A stretch of DNA of 64,000 nucleotides from Tuberibacillus calidus DSM 17572 (GCF_000430685.1 NZ_AUMM01000004.1:107788-171787), one strand, 5' to 3'; shown: positions 1 through 8,922, counted from the stretch's first letter. Notes: generated by a model not told the origin, from the sequence alone. Program-made: numbers and translations.

Positions 1-468
1 GCCGTTTTGCCTGAAGCCGAAGAAGTCGAAGTAGAAATCAACGAAAAAGATATACGCGTCGACACCTTTGCCTCAAGCGGTCCCGGCGGCCAAAGCGTCA
101 ACACCACAATGTCGGCTGTGCGTCTCACCCACATCCCGACCGGCATCGTTGTCTCCTGCCAGGACGAAAAATCGCAAATTAAGAACAAAGAAAAAGCGAT
201 GAAAGTTCTCCGCGCGCGCATTTATGATAAATTTAAAAAAGAAGCGGAAGCCGAATATGCCGCAACGAGAAAATCAGCCATTGGCACAGGTGACCGCTCC
301 GAGCGGATTCGCACGTACAACTTCCCGCAAAGCCGCGTGACGGATCACCGCATTGGTTTAACGCTCCATAAACTTGACCAAGTTTTAAATGGGGAGCTGG
401 ATGAGATCATCGATGCCCTCATCGTCCAAGAACAGGCCGAACTGATTGAAAAAGCGGAGGGTCGCTAA
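1..468 (+). CDS. prfA: Peptide chain release factor 1 (C-terminal part)
   Basis: Class I release factor that reads UAA/UAG in the ribosomal A site and triggers peptidyl-tRNA hydrolysis. The window opens inside the gene: the frame is open from base 1, and about 155 C-terminal residues are seen of a protein normally near 355. The catalytic GGQ loop is visible ([12 protein letters not shown]), followed by the conserved [12 protein letters not shown] and VTDHRIG segments typical of RF1/RF2. Assignment to RF1 rather than RF2 rests on the neighbours: prmC, whose product methylates the GGQ glutamine, starts 2 bases after the stop codon, as in the prfA-prmC pair of other Bacillales. The anticodon-reading domain lies outside the window. 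Confidence 0.97.
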   Translation, partial: AVLPEAEEVEVEINEKDIRVDTFASSGPGGQSVNTTMSAVRLTHIPTGIVVSCQDEKSQIKNKEKAMKVLRARIYDKFKKEAEAEYAATRKSAIGTGDRSERIRTYNFPQSRVTDHRIGLTLHKLDQVLNGELDEIIDALIVQEQAELIEKAEGR

Positions 469-470
469 AC

Positions 471-1331
471 ATGGCGATGACGATACACGGAGCCCTGATG
501 TGGGCTTCTTCTTTTTTAAGGGAACATCACCGAGATGAAAATGGCGGCGAATGGCTTTTGCGCCACCGACTAGGCCTCACTCGGGCTCAGCTTTTGGCTG
601 CCTTCAGTGAACCGCTTACCGACAGTGATTGGGATTGGTTTCAAGCACAAGTCAAGCGCTTATCCGAAGGGGTGCCGGTGCAACATATCCTCGGGTTTGA
701 GGAATTTTACGGACGCCGTTTTGAAGTGAATGAACACGTCCTCATCCCGCGTCCGGAAACGGAAGAACTGGTCCAGGAGATCTTGCAATGGAAGAGGCTG
801 GTCTTTAAGGACCAACCCGTCCGCTATGTCGATGTCGGTACGGGCAGCGGGGCGATTGCCGTCACGTTAAAATTGGAAGATCCAGAAAGCCAGGTGTTTG
901 CCGTTGATCTCTCCGAAAAGGCTCTTGAGGTGGCCGCTCGGAATGCGAACCGGCTTGGCGCGGATGTCGTTTTTCAAAAAGGCGATCTCTTAACACCTTT
1001 TATCGGCCAAGCAACCTTTGATATCGTCGTCTCAAATCCCCCATATATCCCGACCGAAGACATCCACACGCTTGACGATGTCGTAAAACACCATGAACCC
1101 CATCTCGCCTTGGACGGCGGCCCGGATGGATTAGTCATGTATCGGCGGCTCTGTCGGGATCTTCCGAAGGTGCTCGCCTCGCCCGGCATTGTCGGATTTG
1201 AAGTTGGTGACGGTCAAGCCGAAGCCGTCCGCACGCTTTTGGCTGCAGCCTTTCCGAACAAGGCGAACGTGTACGTCAAAAGGGATATTAGCAATAAAGA
1301 GCGGATGTGCTTTGCTGTTACATACAGCTAA
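471..1331 (+). CDS. prmC: Release factor glutamine N5-methyltransferase PrmC (HemK)
   Basis: SAM-dependent enzyme that methylates the Gln of the GGQ motif in release factors, raising termination efficiency. The 286-residue protein has the usual order: an N-terminal helical RF-binding domain (about 1-85), the IPRPETEELV segment, a Rossmann SAM-binding motif VDVGTGSGAIAV near residue 120, and the catalytic NPPY motif near residue 189. Length is normal for the family. It follows prfA directly, and the ATG has the GGAGGG of the prfA 3' end as its ribosome binding site, so the two are translationally linked. A 203-bp spacer with an inverted repeat separates it from spoIIR. Confidence 0.96.
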   Translation: MAMTIHGALMWASSFLREHHRDENGGEWLLRHRLGLTRAQLLAAFSEPLTDSDWDWFQAQVKRLSEGVPVQHILGFEEFYGRRFEVNEHVLIPRPETEELVQEILQWKRLVFKDQPVRYVDVGTGSGAIAVTLKLEDPESQVFAVDLSEKALEVAARNANRLGADVVFQKGDLLTPFIGQATFDIVVSNPPYIPTEDIHTLDDVVKHHEPHLALDGGPDGLVMYRRLCRDLPKVLASPGIVGFEVGDGQAEAVRTLLAAAFPNKANVYVKRDISNKERMCFAVTYS

Positions 1332-1478
1332 AGAGGCGCTATTTGGGGGGCGTCCCTTCGCTATAGGCCACGGTGCGACACGCCGATTCGAAGTAGGGGA
1401 TTGCACCGTCAACGATTTTAGTGATGCGACTTTTGATAGTTACGAGATTAATAAATTCCTAATTTTTCATGTTTGAAG

Positions 1479-1534
1479 TCCCGCCCTTCTGTCCATAATG
1501 GCGGATAGAGCGATTTAAAAAGGGCGGGAGAACC
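1479..1534 (+). promoter_or_regulatory. Inverted repeat covering the spoIIR ribosome binding site
   Basis: TCCCGCCCTT at 1479-1488 is perfectly complementary to AAGGGCGGGA at 1520-1529, a 10-bp GC-rich stem with a 31-base loop. The right arm contains the only Shine-Dalgarno sequence (GGGAG, 1526-1530) before the spoIIR ATG at 1535. If the transcript starts upstream of 1479, the RBS would be masked. A start inside the loop would leave it free. No T-run follows, so it is not a simple terminator. Confidence 0.55.
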
Positions 1535-2179
1535 ATGAAACAGAAAGTCATTTTGAGCACACTGCTATCATTATTTATTCTTATGATTTTCATGGAAGTC
1601 ACACAGAATCTATCAAAAGCCGAAAACCATGCCGATAAAATTCCTGATGATGCGATTCGCTTGCGGATTTTAGCCAACAGTAATTCTGCGAGCGACCAAG
1701 CGGTCAAAAGAAAAATACGGGATGCGGTCAATGCCAATGTGGAACAATGGGTCGGGGAACTGCGCTCTGTCGACCAAGCGAAACGCGTCATTCGTTCCCA
1801 CCTTGATGACCTCCGGGCGATCGTGGCACGAGAACTGAAAGCGATGGGGATTAACGAACCTTTTACGGTAAAACTCGGAAAAGCCGATTTTCCCACAAAA
1901 ATGTACGGCGGTTATGTTTATCCAGCCGGAAAATATGAAGCGCTCGTTATTACTTTGGGCGAAGGGAAGGGCGCCAATTGGTGGTGTGTCTTATTCCCTC
2001 CACTCTGTTTTCTAGATTTTGATAACGGGGATGCCGTAAAACCGGATGCCCACGGCGAACCGGCCAAACCACATCACGTGGAAGCGTCCCAAAAACAAAA
2101 CGATGACGTAAAAGTCCGATTTTTTCTCGTTGATTTATTCGAGGGCATTGTGAAATTTTTTAAGAGTCTAGTGGACTAG
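1535..2179 (+). CDS. spoIIR: Stage II sporulation protein R
   Basis: Signalling protein made in the forespore and secreted into the intermembrane space, where it activates SpoIIGA to process pro-sigma-E in the mother cell. The 214-residue product begins with a short basic stretch and a hydrophobic segment (about residues 5-22), consistent with an export signal. It then has the family signature DDAIRLRILANSNSASDQ and the conserved YGGYVYPAGKYEALVITLGEGKGANWWCVLFPPLCF block, described here by its key residues. Length is close to the B. subtilis protein. Position after prfA-prmC is the classical one. The ATG is preceded by GGGCGGGAG at good spacing, buried in an inverted repeat. In relatives the gene is transcribed by sigma-F; I could not place a convincing sigma-F promoter. 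Confidence 0.95.
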   Translation: MKQKVILSTLLSLFILMIFMEVTQNLSKAENHADKIPDDAIRLRILANSNSASDQAVKRKIRDAVNANVEQWVGELRSVDQAKRVIRSHLDDLRAIVARELKAMGINEPFTVKLGKADFPTKMYGGYVYPAGKYEALVITLGEGKGANWWCVLFPPLCFLDFDNGDAVKPDAHGEPAKPHHVEASQKQNDDVKVRFFLVDLFEGIVKFFKSLVD

Positions 2180-2241
2180 AAAACTTCTATTTTCCAACTC
2201 CCCTTCATAGATTGGTAGTAAAGATGGGAGGAGGAAATAGA

Positions 2242-2673
2242 ATGAACATTATTCAGGCCGAAGCTGAAGATCTGTTCAAAATAAAAGATTTTGCGAAAAA
2301 AGTGGGTGTGGACTGGCCCGACATCGACGACGCCACCCGCTTTTTTATACTGAATAAAGGACAAATGGCAGCTAGCTTGGGGTTTACACTCATTGGCGAC
2401 TGTGCGGTATTAAGGGCGCTGATTATTGATCCGGAACAGTGCGGATTAGGTGAAGCGATGCATTTATTACAAATGGTCTGTCAGAAAGCGCAGGAGCTTG
2501 GCGCAAAAGCGGTTTACTTAGCGACGACTGTTCCTGCCTATATTTTCCAGTTAACTGGTTTCACTAAAATAGAACCAAAAGACCTTCCGGAAGCTTTGCG
2601 GAACCACCCGCCTTTTTCTAAACAGGCCGAAAAGGGACATGCTACAATGATGATGAAATACTTGAAAGAATAA
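2242..2673 (+). CDS. ywlB: GNAT-family N-acetyltransferase, YwlB-like
   Basis: A 143-residue single-domain GNAT protein, matching in position and size the ywlB gene of B. subtilis (acetyl-CoA dependent; substrate not established here). The acetyl-CoA binding region is the segment IDPEQCGLGEAMHLLQ around residues 65-85, a variant of the Q/RxxGxG/A loop, followed by the C-terminal LTGF element. The ATG at 2242 is chosen over an upstream in-frame codon because GGGAGGAGG sits 7-9 bases before it. Gene order spoIIR-ywlB-ywlC supports orthology. Confidence 0.82.
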   Translation: MNIIQAEAEDLFKIKDFAKKVGVDWPDIDDATRFFILNKGQMAASLGFTLIGDCAVLRALIIDPEQCGLGEAMHLLQMVCQKAQELGAKAVYLATTVPAYIFQLTGFTKIEPKDLPEALRNHPPFSKQAEKGHATMMMKYLKE

Positions 2674-2701
2674 AACTGGCAAGGCTAAAGTAGGTGAAAA
2701 G

Positions 2702-3754
2702 GTGTTAACAAAAATTTGGAGGGTTGATCCAACCGCGGGGAACCTTGAGGAAAACGCGGGGATTCAAGAAGCAGCTACCTACATCCGGGATGGGGAGGTG
2801 ATTGCTTTTCCGACCGAAACGGTTTACGGCTTGGGAGCTAACGCCCTCTCGGATAATGCAGTAAAAAAAATTTATGAAGCAAAAGGTCGCCCGAGCGATA
2901 ATCCGCTCATCGTCCATATTTCGGACTTTCAGCAAGCCGAACGCGTCGCCCGTTCCATTCCGGACGCTGCGGAAAAATTGATGAAGGCTTTCTGGCCAGG
3001 TCCCCTTACGGTCATTGTTCCGGCAGCGGATGCTGTCGCGAAAACCGTGACGGCTGGCCTTAAGACAGTTGGTTTACGCATGCCTAAACACCCAGTCGCC
3101 CGCGCCTTGATATCGGCTGCAGGTGTCCCGATAGCGGCACCGTCCGCCAATTTGTCCGGAAAGCCAAGCCCTACCGAAGCTTCACACGTCTACGAAGACA
3201 TGAATGGCCGCATTGCCGGCATATTAGATGGCGGCCCAGCCGGTGTCGGAGTTGAATCAACGGTCGTCGACACCACGCAAGACCTCGTGACGATCCTCCG
3301 TCCCGGCGGCATTACAAGGGAACAACTCGAAGCGGTTTTGGGAAAAGTCGCTTCGGACCCCGCTTTAAAAGATAAGAAAGCTCAGCCAAAAGCCCCCGGC
3401 ATGAAATACCGGCACTATTCGCCAAAAGCGCCAGTCGAACTCGTCTCAGGCGGCCTGCAGGAACTTAAACAAGCCGTCGCGCGCGCTAAAGAAACTGGTC
3501 TTACCGTTGGGGTGCTGACGACAACGGAAAACGCCAACGTCTTTAAAAATTTGGCGGATGTCATCAGTGTCGCCGGCACGCGCGCGGATCTCGCGACAGT
3601 GGCGCAAGGGCTTTTCCATGCTTTGCGCCGCTTCGATCATTACGACCTGGATATCATTTTCAGCGAAACTTTCCCCGCAGAAGGCATTGGGGAAGCGATC
3701 ATGAATCGTTTAAACAAGGCAGCCGGCAGCTCAAAAAATGATGGAATGGAGTAG
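2702..3754 (+). CDS. ywlC: L-threonylcarbamoyladenylate synthase (Sua5/YwlC)
   Basis: Makes threonylcarbamoyl-AMP from threonine, bicarbonate and ATP, the first step of t6A37 modification of ANN-decoding tRNAs. The 350-residue protein has the two-domain Sua5 form: a YrdC catalytic domain (about residues 15-205; FPTETVYGLGANA, KGRPSDNPLIVHI, PSANLSGKPSPT, GGPAGVGVESTVVD), the linker PKAPGMKYRHYSPKAPV near 240, and a C-terminal Rossmann-like Sua5 domain. It starts with GTG after a GGTGAAAAG ribosome binding site. It lies between ywlB and mntP as in B. subtilis. The TsaB/TsaD/TsaE partners are not in the window. Confidence 0.95.
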   Translation: MLTKIWRVDPTAGNLEENAGIQEAATYIRDGEVIAFPTETVYGLGANALSDNAVKKIYEAKGRPSDNPLIVHISDFQQAERVARSIPDAAEKLMKAFWPGPLTVIVPAADAVAKTVTAGLKTVGLRMPKHPVARALISAAGVPIAAPSANLSGKPSPTEASHVYEDMNGRIAGILDGGPAGVGVESTVVDTTQDLVTILRPGGITREQLEAVLGKVASDPALKDKKAQPKAPGMKYRHYSPKAPVELVSGGLQELKQAVARAKETGLTVGVLTTTENANVFKNLADVISVAGTRADLATVAQGLFHALRRFDHYDLDIIFSETFPAEGIGEAIMNRLNKAAGSSKNDGME

Positions 3755-3959
3755 CTGGACTGTTCAAGGAATGATTGAGTCGTGCGGCCAACCGTCTTGA
3801 AAGGAATACCGCTGACTGTGTGCCTATCTCTTTTTCGGTCATATGAAAATAAAGAGTGAAAAACCACTTAGGATTAGCTCTCAACTACCGAATAAATGAC
3901 TTCTAAAGCCCTAGGGACATGCATATTTTGTTGTAGGCATGTATAGGGGGCGAAATCAA

Positions 3960-4517
3960 GTGGGATCAGCGGCAATCATTGGACCATTATTTGCAATCCT
4001 AATGATGGCATTAGCGTTAGGTATGGATGCTTTTTCGGTTGGGATGGGCATGGGCATGATCGGCCTCAGGCTGCGGCAAATCGCTAAAATTGGTCTGACC
4101 ATTGGCTTTTTTCATATGTTAATGCCCCTGCTCGGCATCGGAATCGGTCACATCCTCTCCGACTACTTTGGTACGGTTGCCCATGTGGCTGGCGGGACCT
4201 TGCTTCTTTTACTTGGTGCGCAAATGATTTTTTCATCATTTCAAACCGAAGAGAAAATTTTGCGTCCGGTAGGTTTGGGACTTATTCTCTTTGCCCTCAG
4301 CGTTAGTCTTGACAGTTTTTCCGTCGGCTTGAGTTTAGGGATTTTCGGAACGCGTGTTGTCGCGGCCATTCTCATGTTCGGCCTTGTCAGCATGTGCCTC
4401 ACTTGGGCGGGGCTATTGCTTGGACGAAAAGTTCAGCGTTTTTTTGGTTCATATAGTGAAATCCTTGGGGGATGCATACTGTTTGCTTTTGGGATAAAGC
4501 TTCTGTTACAGATGTAA
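3960..4517 (+). CDS. mntP: Manganese efflux pump MntP (YwlD)
   Basis: Mn(II) exporter of the cytoplasmic membrane. The 185-residue protein has six hydrophobic helices in two repeats, each carrying the family motif: [13 protein letters not shown] near residue 20 and [15 protein letters not shown] near residue 115, whose Asp residues are thought to bind the metal. The GTG at 3960 is preferred to an earlier ATG because TAGGGGG lies 9 bases before it and the resulting length is typical. No yybP-ykoY manganese riboswitch could be recognised in the 200-bp leader. A rho-independent terminator follows. Confidence 0.93.
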   Translation: MGSAAIIGPLFAILMMALALGMDAFSVGMGMGMIGLRLRQIAKIGLTIGFFHMLMPLLGIGIGHILSDYFGTVAHVAGGTLLLLLGAQMIFSSFQTEEKILRPVGLGLILFALSVSLDSFSVGLSLGIFGTRVVAAILMFGLVSMCLTWAGLLLGRKVQRFFGSYSEILGGCILFAFGIKLLLQM

Positions 4518-4536
4518 GTTTGTGTGAATAGTGATG

Positions 4537-4563
4537 GCCCTTCCATCAGAAAGGGCTTTTTTT
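4537..4563 (+). terminator. Rho-independent terminator after mntP
   Basis: GCCCTT at 4537-4542 pairs with AAGGGC at 4551-4556, followed by seven T residues. Confidence 0.8.
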
Positions 4564-4872
4564 ACTGGCAAGAAAGTAATCATTGTATTTGGGCCAGCAT
4601 GCCTTAAAACTTAGAGGAGCTAAGTTTCATTAATTGTACTTCCATGTGAAAATCGGTTTCCCAGATGTCTGGGGTTGTTTTATAATGGAGATGCAAAAAA
4701 TCTGCACTCTTACGAAAAATGTTTTATTGGTGACAGTGATTTCAAAAGGTGTCGTGGTGATTTCTAATCACGAGAAGCGAGAAAGGTCGCCGATCATAGC
4801 TGTTTCGAAGGGTGTCATGCTTAAAATCGCATATAATAAAAACACCGATACATAATTTTTGGGGGTGAGCGA
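4564..4872. other. Intergenic region before ywlE
   Basis: A 309-bp spacer. An open frame of 73 codons exists (4634-4855) but has no ribosome binding site or recognisable motif, and I do not call it. A TATAAT hexamer occurs at about 4680 without a clear -35. GGGGGTGAGCG directly before 4873 is the ywlE ribosome binding site. Confidence 0.5.
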
Positions 4873-5472
4873 TTGAAGAAGGTGCTTTTTGTTTGTACGG
4901 GCAATACTTGTCGAAGTCCGATGGCCGAGGCTTTATTAAAAGATATGGCGTCTGAACAATTTGAAGTCAAATCGGCAGGGCTGTATGCAGTGGATGGGCA
5001 AGATGCGTACCCTCACGTGAAAACGGTTTTAGAAAAAAGAGGGATCCCGATTCAACATCATTCGCAAAAGGTAACGCCAGAACTCGTGAATTGGGCCGAT
5101 TTGATTTTGACGATGACCCAGGGCCATAAAGCGGCACTGATTCAACAATACCCCGAAAAAATCGAAGCGATTATGACCCTTAAAGAAGCGGCACAGGATG
5201 AAAAAAAACGGGAAGAATGGCAGGAAGCTGTTGCGGATTATGAAATGAAGCGAGTGCTATATGACAAGGCAAAAGAAAACGGCGAACCAGAGGCGGCCCT
5301 TAAAGAAAAAGAATACGAAGTTCAGATAGCCTTAGAAAAGCTGCACAAATTAGAGAAAAAGGAATTGGATCTGGACATCGCCGACCCATTTGGTGCCTCA
5401 GAAGAAACATATGAAAAAGTTTGTCAGGAAATTGAAGAGTATTTACTTCGTTTTTTGCGGAAACATGTCTAA
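4873..5472 (+). CDS. ywlE: Protein-arginine phosphatase YwlE (LMW-PTP family) with a charged insertion
   Basis: Low-molecular-weight phosphatase fold. The P-loop CTGNTCRSP starts at Cys8, and Thr12 sits at the position that in B. subtilis YwlE selects phosphoarginine, so removal of McsB arginine phosphorylation is the likely role. The general-acid loop is ADPFG (Asp171). The protein is 199 residues, against about 150 for YwlE. The extra length is one block, about residues 107-168, between MTLKEA and the DPFG loop. It is extremely rich in Glu/Lys/Asp and probably helical or coiled-coil. Reading frame and flanking motifs are intact, so this is not a frameshift. A TTG at 4873 follows a strong GGGGGTGAG site. 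Confidence 0.92.
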   Translation: MKKVLFVCTGNTCRSPMAEALLKDMASEQFEVKSAGLYAVDGQDAYPHVKTVLEKRGIPIQHHSQKVTPELVNWADLILTMTQGHKAALIQQYPEKIEAIMTLKEAAQDEKKREEWQEAVADYEMKRVLYDKAKENGEPEAALKEKEYEVQIALEKLHKLEKKELDLDIADPFGASEETYEKVCQEIEEYLLRFLRKHV

Positions 5473-5525
5473 CTTTTCCCGGGAAATGACGAAACGAGTG
5501 ATTTTTTATATTATCGTTACGAAGG

Positions 5526-5606
5526 TATATCTTTTTTCGGGATAGGATAAAGGAAGCGAAAGCTCTGCCTTTTCTCCAAGAGCTTCTCACAGCCAAGTTT
5601 TTTTAA
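5526..5606. repeat. Dispersed palindromic repeat, copy near ywlG
   Basis: Segment carrying GGATAGGATAAAGG, then a GCTCTGCC...GCCAAGTTTTTTT region. It resembles copies at about 15965, 33588, 37808, 49683, 52540, 56098 and 57345. This copy has a degraded right arm. It lies in the gap where rpiB is found in B. subtilis. Confidence 0.55.
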
Positions 5607-5618
5607 GAGAAAGGATTA

Positions 5619-6197
5619 ATGAAAATGGATGAACCACTGGATCATATTTCAGAACAGGTAACCGCTGTATTGAATGCCTTAAATGAGGCGATGCCGTTAT
5701 CCAAAGAACATATTCTCGTTGTCGGAACCAGTACGAGTGAAGTGATCGGCAAGCACATCGGTTCAGCCGGCACTGTCGAAGTTGCCAAAGCCATATATGA
5801 TGCGCTCCTTGCTTTTCAGGAAAAAACGGGGGTACATTACGCTTTTCAATGCTGCGAGCATCTTAATCGAGCGCTTGTCGTTGATGAACAGTTAGCCAAG
5901 GAACGCGGCCTCGAAAGGGTGACGGTGATCCCTGTCAGGTCAGCAGGAGGGGCAATGGCCACTTATGCCTATTGTAAAATGGAAAATCCAGTCGTTGTCG
6001 AATCGATTAAAGCGGATTGTGGCATCGACATTGGCGATACCTTTATCGGCATGCATCTTAAACCCGTTGTCGTTCCTGTGCGTTGTGAAGTGACGGAAAT
6101 CGGACATGCCCATGTCACGATCGCAAGGACAAGACCTAAACTCATCGGCGGTGAGCGAGCCGTCTATCCGGAGAAAGAAAATATTCAAAGGTGTTAA
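5619..6197 (+). CDS. ywlG: UPF0340 / DUF436 family protein YwlG
   Basis: A 192-residue member of the UPF0340 family, conserved in Bacillota between ywlE/rpiB and glyA; its biochemical function is not known to me. Visible family segments are the [19 protein letters not shown] stretch near residue 30, [15 protein letters not shown] near 78, and a C-terminal [17 protein letters not shown]. The Cys-Cys-Glu-His and Asn-Arg cluster looks like a potential metal or nucleotide site, but that is inference. The ATG has AAGGA just upstream at 5611. glyA follows after 79 bases. Confidence 0.9.
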   Translation: MKMDEPLDHISEQVTAVLNALNEAMPLSKEHILVVGTSTSEVIGKHIGSAGTVEVAKAIYDALLAFQEKTGVHYAFQCCEHLNRALVVDEQLAKERGLERVTVIPVRSAGGAMATYAYCKMENPVVVESIKADCGIDIGDTFIGMHLKPVVVPVRCEVTEIGHAHVTIARTRPKLIGGERAVYPEKENIQRC

Positions 6198-6276
6198 AGA
6201 AAGAGAAACAGACCGAAAGAAACTTGCAATACGTCCGGGATAGGATAAACTGGAGTATGGAGAGGATGTGACGATC

Positions 6277-7518
6277 ATGGAAACCATTCGAGCTAAAGAT
6301 CCTGAAGTCTACGCCGCTATTGAAAAAGAACTCAATCGGCAACGTCAAAAAATTGAACTCATTGCCTCTGAAAACTTTGTCAGCGAAGCCGTTTTGGAAG
6401 CAGCCGGGTCTGTATTGACGAACAAATATGCAGAGGGCTACCCCGGTCGCCGTTATTACGGGGGCTGTGAATATGTTGACATTGTTGAAAATTTAGCAAG
6501 GGAACGAGCAAAAGCCTTGTTTAATGCCGAACACGTGAATGTTCAACCCCACTCTGGTGCGCAGGCAAATATGGCGGTTTACTACACCGTTTTAGAGCCT
6601 GGTGACACCGTGCTCGGGATGAATCTCTCTCACGGCGGCCATCTTACACACGGCAGCCCTGTGAACTTCAGCGGCGTGCTGTATCGTTTTGTCGACTATG
6701 GTGTGGATCCGGAAACGCATCAAATTAACTATGATGCGGTATTAGAAAAAGCCAAAGCGCATCGGCCAAAGCTGATTGTTGCGGGAGCAAGCGCTTATCC
6801 GAGGGAAATTGACTTCGCCAAATTCCGTGAAATTGCGGATGAAGTAGGCGCTTACCTGATGGTTGATATGGCGCACATCGCAGGTCTCGTTGCGGCTGGG
6901 CTCCATCCGAATCCTGTCCCATATGCGGATTTTGTGACCACGACCACACATAAAACATTGCGCGGTCCTCGTGGCGGCATGATTTTATGTAAAGAGCAGT
7001 ACGCAAAGAAAATTGACAAATCCGTCTTCCCAGGCATCCAGGGCGGCCCGCTCATGCACATCATTGCGGCTAAGGCCGTTGCTTTAGGTGAAGCACTGGA
7101 TCCAGCTTTTAAAGACTACGCCAAACAAATCGTTGCCAATGCTAAAGCTTTAGCCAATGGCTTGAGTGAAGCCGGCTTGAATTTAGTAACCGGCGGAACG
7201 GACAATCATTTATTGTTACTGGATGTTCGCAACCTTTCGTTAACCGGCAAGGCTGCCGAGAAGGCGCTGGATGAAGTTGGCATTACAACCAATAAAAATA
7301 CAATCCCGTTCGACCCGGAAAGCCCGTTTGTCACAAGCGGCGTTCGGATGGGAACAGCGGCGGTCACCACCCGTGGTTTTAAGGAAGACGATATGAAAGA
7401 AGTCGCCGATTTAATCGCTGCTGTGCTAAAAAATGTTGAAAACGAGCCAAAACTAAACGAAGTGCGCGAACGCGTTCAGGCCTTAACGGCGCGTTTTCCG
7501 TTATATCCAAAATTTTAA
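6277..7518 (+). CDS. glyA: Serine hydroxymethyltransferase
   Basis: PLP enzyme converting serine and tetrahydrofolate to glycine and 5,10-methylene-THF, the main source of one-carbon units. The 413-residue chain shows [42 protein letters not shown], and the PLP-lysine motif [15 protein letters not shown] with Lys226. Length and order are normal. The ATG at 6277 is preferred. An in-frame GTG at 6268 lies too close to the GGAGAGG ribosome binding site (6259-6265), though a start there cannot be excluded. The gene ends in its own terminator, so upp is expressed separately. Confidence 0.97.
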   Translation: METIRAKDPEVYAAIEKELNRQRQKIELIASENFVSEAVLEAAGSVLTNKYAEGYPGRRYYGGCEYVDIVENLARERAKALFNAEHVNVQPHSGAQANMAVYYTVLEPGDTVLGMNLSHGGHLTHGSPVNFSGVLYRFVDYGVDPETHQINYDAVLEKAKAHRPKLIVAGASAYPREIDFAKFREIADEVGAYLMVDMAHIAGLVAAGLHPNPVPYADFVTTTTHKTLRGPRGGMILCKEQYAKKIDKSVFPGIQGGPLMHIIAAKAVALGEALDPAFKDYAKQIVANAKALANGLSEAGLNLVTGGTDNHLLLLDVRNLSLTGKAAEKALDEVGITTNKNTIPFDPESPFVTSGVRMGTAAVTTRGFKEDDMKEVADLIAAVLKNVENEPKLNEVRERVQALTARFPLYPKF

Positions 7519-7524
7519 GTGAAT

Positions 7525-7547
7525 GACCGCTACCGGCGGTCTTTTTT
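7525..7547 (+). terminator. Rho-independent terminator after glyA
   Basis: GACCGC (7525-7530) pairs with GCGGTC (7536-7541) around a TACCG loop, followed by a run of T. Confidence 0.85.
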
Positions 7548-7597
7548 GCGTGATTCACCAAAGGGAAAATTTAATGCTTGCTTAGCATCCTGCGGTC

Positions 7598-7626
7598 TTG
7601 TATTGGACATGGTTTTTCTGTACAAT
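7598..7626 (+). promoter_or_regulatory. Sigma-A type promoter of upp
   Basis: TTGTAT at 7598-7603, a spacer of exactly 17 bases, then TACAAT at 7621-7626, about 47 bases before the upp ATG. It lies downstream of the glyA terminator. Confidence 0.6.
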
Positions 7627-7673
7627 TTCACGGGAGAGCTTTTTGGAATTGATCATAAAAGGAGAGGTTTTAC

Positions 7674-8303
7674 ATGGGCCAAGTTAAAGTTCTGGATCAT
7701 CCGCTGATTCAGCATAAATTAACATATATAAGAGACTACCGAACAGGCACAAAAGAATTCAGAGAATTGGTGGATGAAGTCGCGACGCTCATGGCATTTG
7801 AGATCACGAGAGACCTCCAATTGGAAGAAATCCAAATTAAAACCCCGGTGGCTGAGGCAAAGGCTTATCAACTATCTGGCAAGAAACTCGGCATCGTCCC
7901 GATTCTGCGTGCGGGGTTAGGAATGGTCGACGGTATTTTAAAACTTATACCCGTCGCCAAAGTCGGCCATATCGGTTTATATCGTGATCCTAAAACGCTG
8001 AAACCCGTTGAATACTATTTTAAAATGCCATCCGACATTCATGAACGTGATTTAATTGTCGTCGATCCGATGCTTGCAACAGGTGGTTCAGCTTCTGCGG
8101 CCCTTACTCTCTTAAAAGAGCGAGGCGCATTAAACATTAAACTTATGTGCCTCATTGCTGCGCCAGAGGGCGTCCAAAGGATCCAAACCGACCATCCCGA
8201 TGTGGATATTTATCTCGCCGCTTTGGATGAAAAACTCAATGAAAAAGGCTACATTGTTCCCGGCCTGGGTGATGCGGGTGACAGGTTGTTTGGGACGAAG
8301 TGA
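7674..8303 (+). CDS. upp: Uracil phosphoribosyltransferase
   Basis: Pyrimidine salvage: uracil plus PRPP gives UMP and pyrophosphate. The 209-residue protein has the PRPP-binding motif [15 protein letters not shown] near residue 130, the [12 protein letters not shown] segment near 80, and a C-terminal uracil-binding stretch [17 protein letters not shown]. Length equals the family norm. The ATG follows AAAGGAGAGG. Its own promoter and the terminator after glyA make it a monocistronic unit ahead of the atp operon, the order seen in other Bacillales. Confidence 0.97.
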   Translation: MGQVKVLDHPLIQHKLTYIRDYRTGTKEFRELVDEVATLMAFEITRDLQLEEIQIKTPVAEAKAYQLSGKKLGIVPILRAGLGMVDGILKLIPVAKVGHIGLYRDPKTLKPVEYYFKMPSDIHERDLIVVDPMLATGGSASAALTLLKERGALNIKLMCLIAAPEGVQRIQTDHPDVDIYLAALDEKLNEKGYIVPGLGDAGDRLFGTK

Positions 8304-8516
8304 GGAAGGTAGGATTGCCGCCTCAGGAGACTTTCTTCAGGGATCTAAGGCGGCAAGATTAATAACGTAATAGCGTCTGCATCAGAGAACAACAAATCCA
8401 TGGATCATTCCTGCGGTTTACGTTCAAAAAAACGTCACATTTATCAAGCGTCGAGCCTTCTGTCATCAGTTAAAATAGGTGATGTGACTTACTAATACTT
8501 TTTCACTTGTTTTACA
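8304..8516. other. Spacer between upp and the atp promoter
   Basis: Contains an inverted repeat, TTGCCGCCT (8315-8323) with AGGCGGCAA (8348-8356), a 9-bp stem with a 24-base loop directly after upp. There is no clear T-run, so it is only a possible upp terminator or 3'-end stabiliser. Nothing else recognised. Confidence 0.4.
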
Positions 8517-8545
8517 TTGACAAGCCCGGTGCCGATTGGTAAGAT
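8517..8545 (+). promoter_or_regulatory. Sigma-A promoter of the atp operon
   Basis: A consensus TTGACA at 8517-8522, 17-base spacer, TAAGAT at 8540-8545. This predicts a leader of about 145 bases before atpZ. Confidence 0.7.
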
Positions 8546-8697
8546 TTCAAGGGACGAGGACTATTATAGGGCTTTCATTGCGAAAAGTGTTGAAAATTGG
8601 AAATTTACCCGATGAACTTCCCGGCTTCCAAGCCATCTCTCTTTTTGGAAAACAAAAAAGAGATTGCTTCGGGAGCAATTTTAGGGAGGGGTAATTT

Positions 8698-8916
8698 GTG
8701 AAAAAGAACACAGACAATCCGGCGCGGATGCTCGGTCTAATGGGCACGCTCGGTGTCGAAATTGCGGCTTTTATAATAGGCGGCGTCTATCTAGGACGTT
8801 ATCTTGACCGCACGTTTTCTACAGAGCCCGTGTGTTTAATCATCGGGATTTTTGCTGGCATGGCTGTCGGCATTGCTAGCGCACTTTTTACATTGAGATC
8901 TTTTATAAAGGACTGA
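8698..8916 (+). CDS. atpZ: AtpZ/AtpI-family small membrane protein
   Basis: A 72-residue protein with two transmembrane helices (about residues 13-33 and 42-65) and the family's GVYLGRYLDR turn between them. AtpZ-type proteins head F-type ATPase operons and have been linked to ATP synthase assembly and to Mg or Ca uptake; the exact role here is inferred from family and position. It starts with GTG after TTAGGGAGGGG. atpI follows 6 bases later, making it the first gene of the operon. Confidence 0.85.
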   Translation: MKKNTDNPARMLGLMGTLGVEIAAFIIGGVYLGRYLDRTFSTEPVCLIIGIFAGMAVGIASALFTLRSFIKD

Positions 8917-8922
8917 GTCAAG

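Noticed and set aside
3755..3959. yybP-ykoY manganese riboswitch before mntP
   Set aside because: The conserved loops of the motif could not be found in the leader.
4634..4855. 73-codon open frame upstream of ywlE
   Set aside because: No ribosome binding site, no recognisable motif, and it lies in AT-rich promoter-type DNA.
7519..7707. 62-codon open frame between glyA and upp
   Set aside because: It starts on the glyA terminator and runs through the upp promoter and start codon; it is an accident of the spacer.
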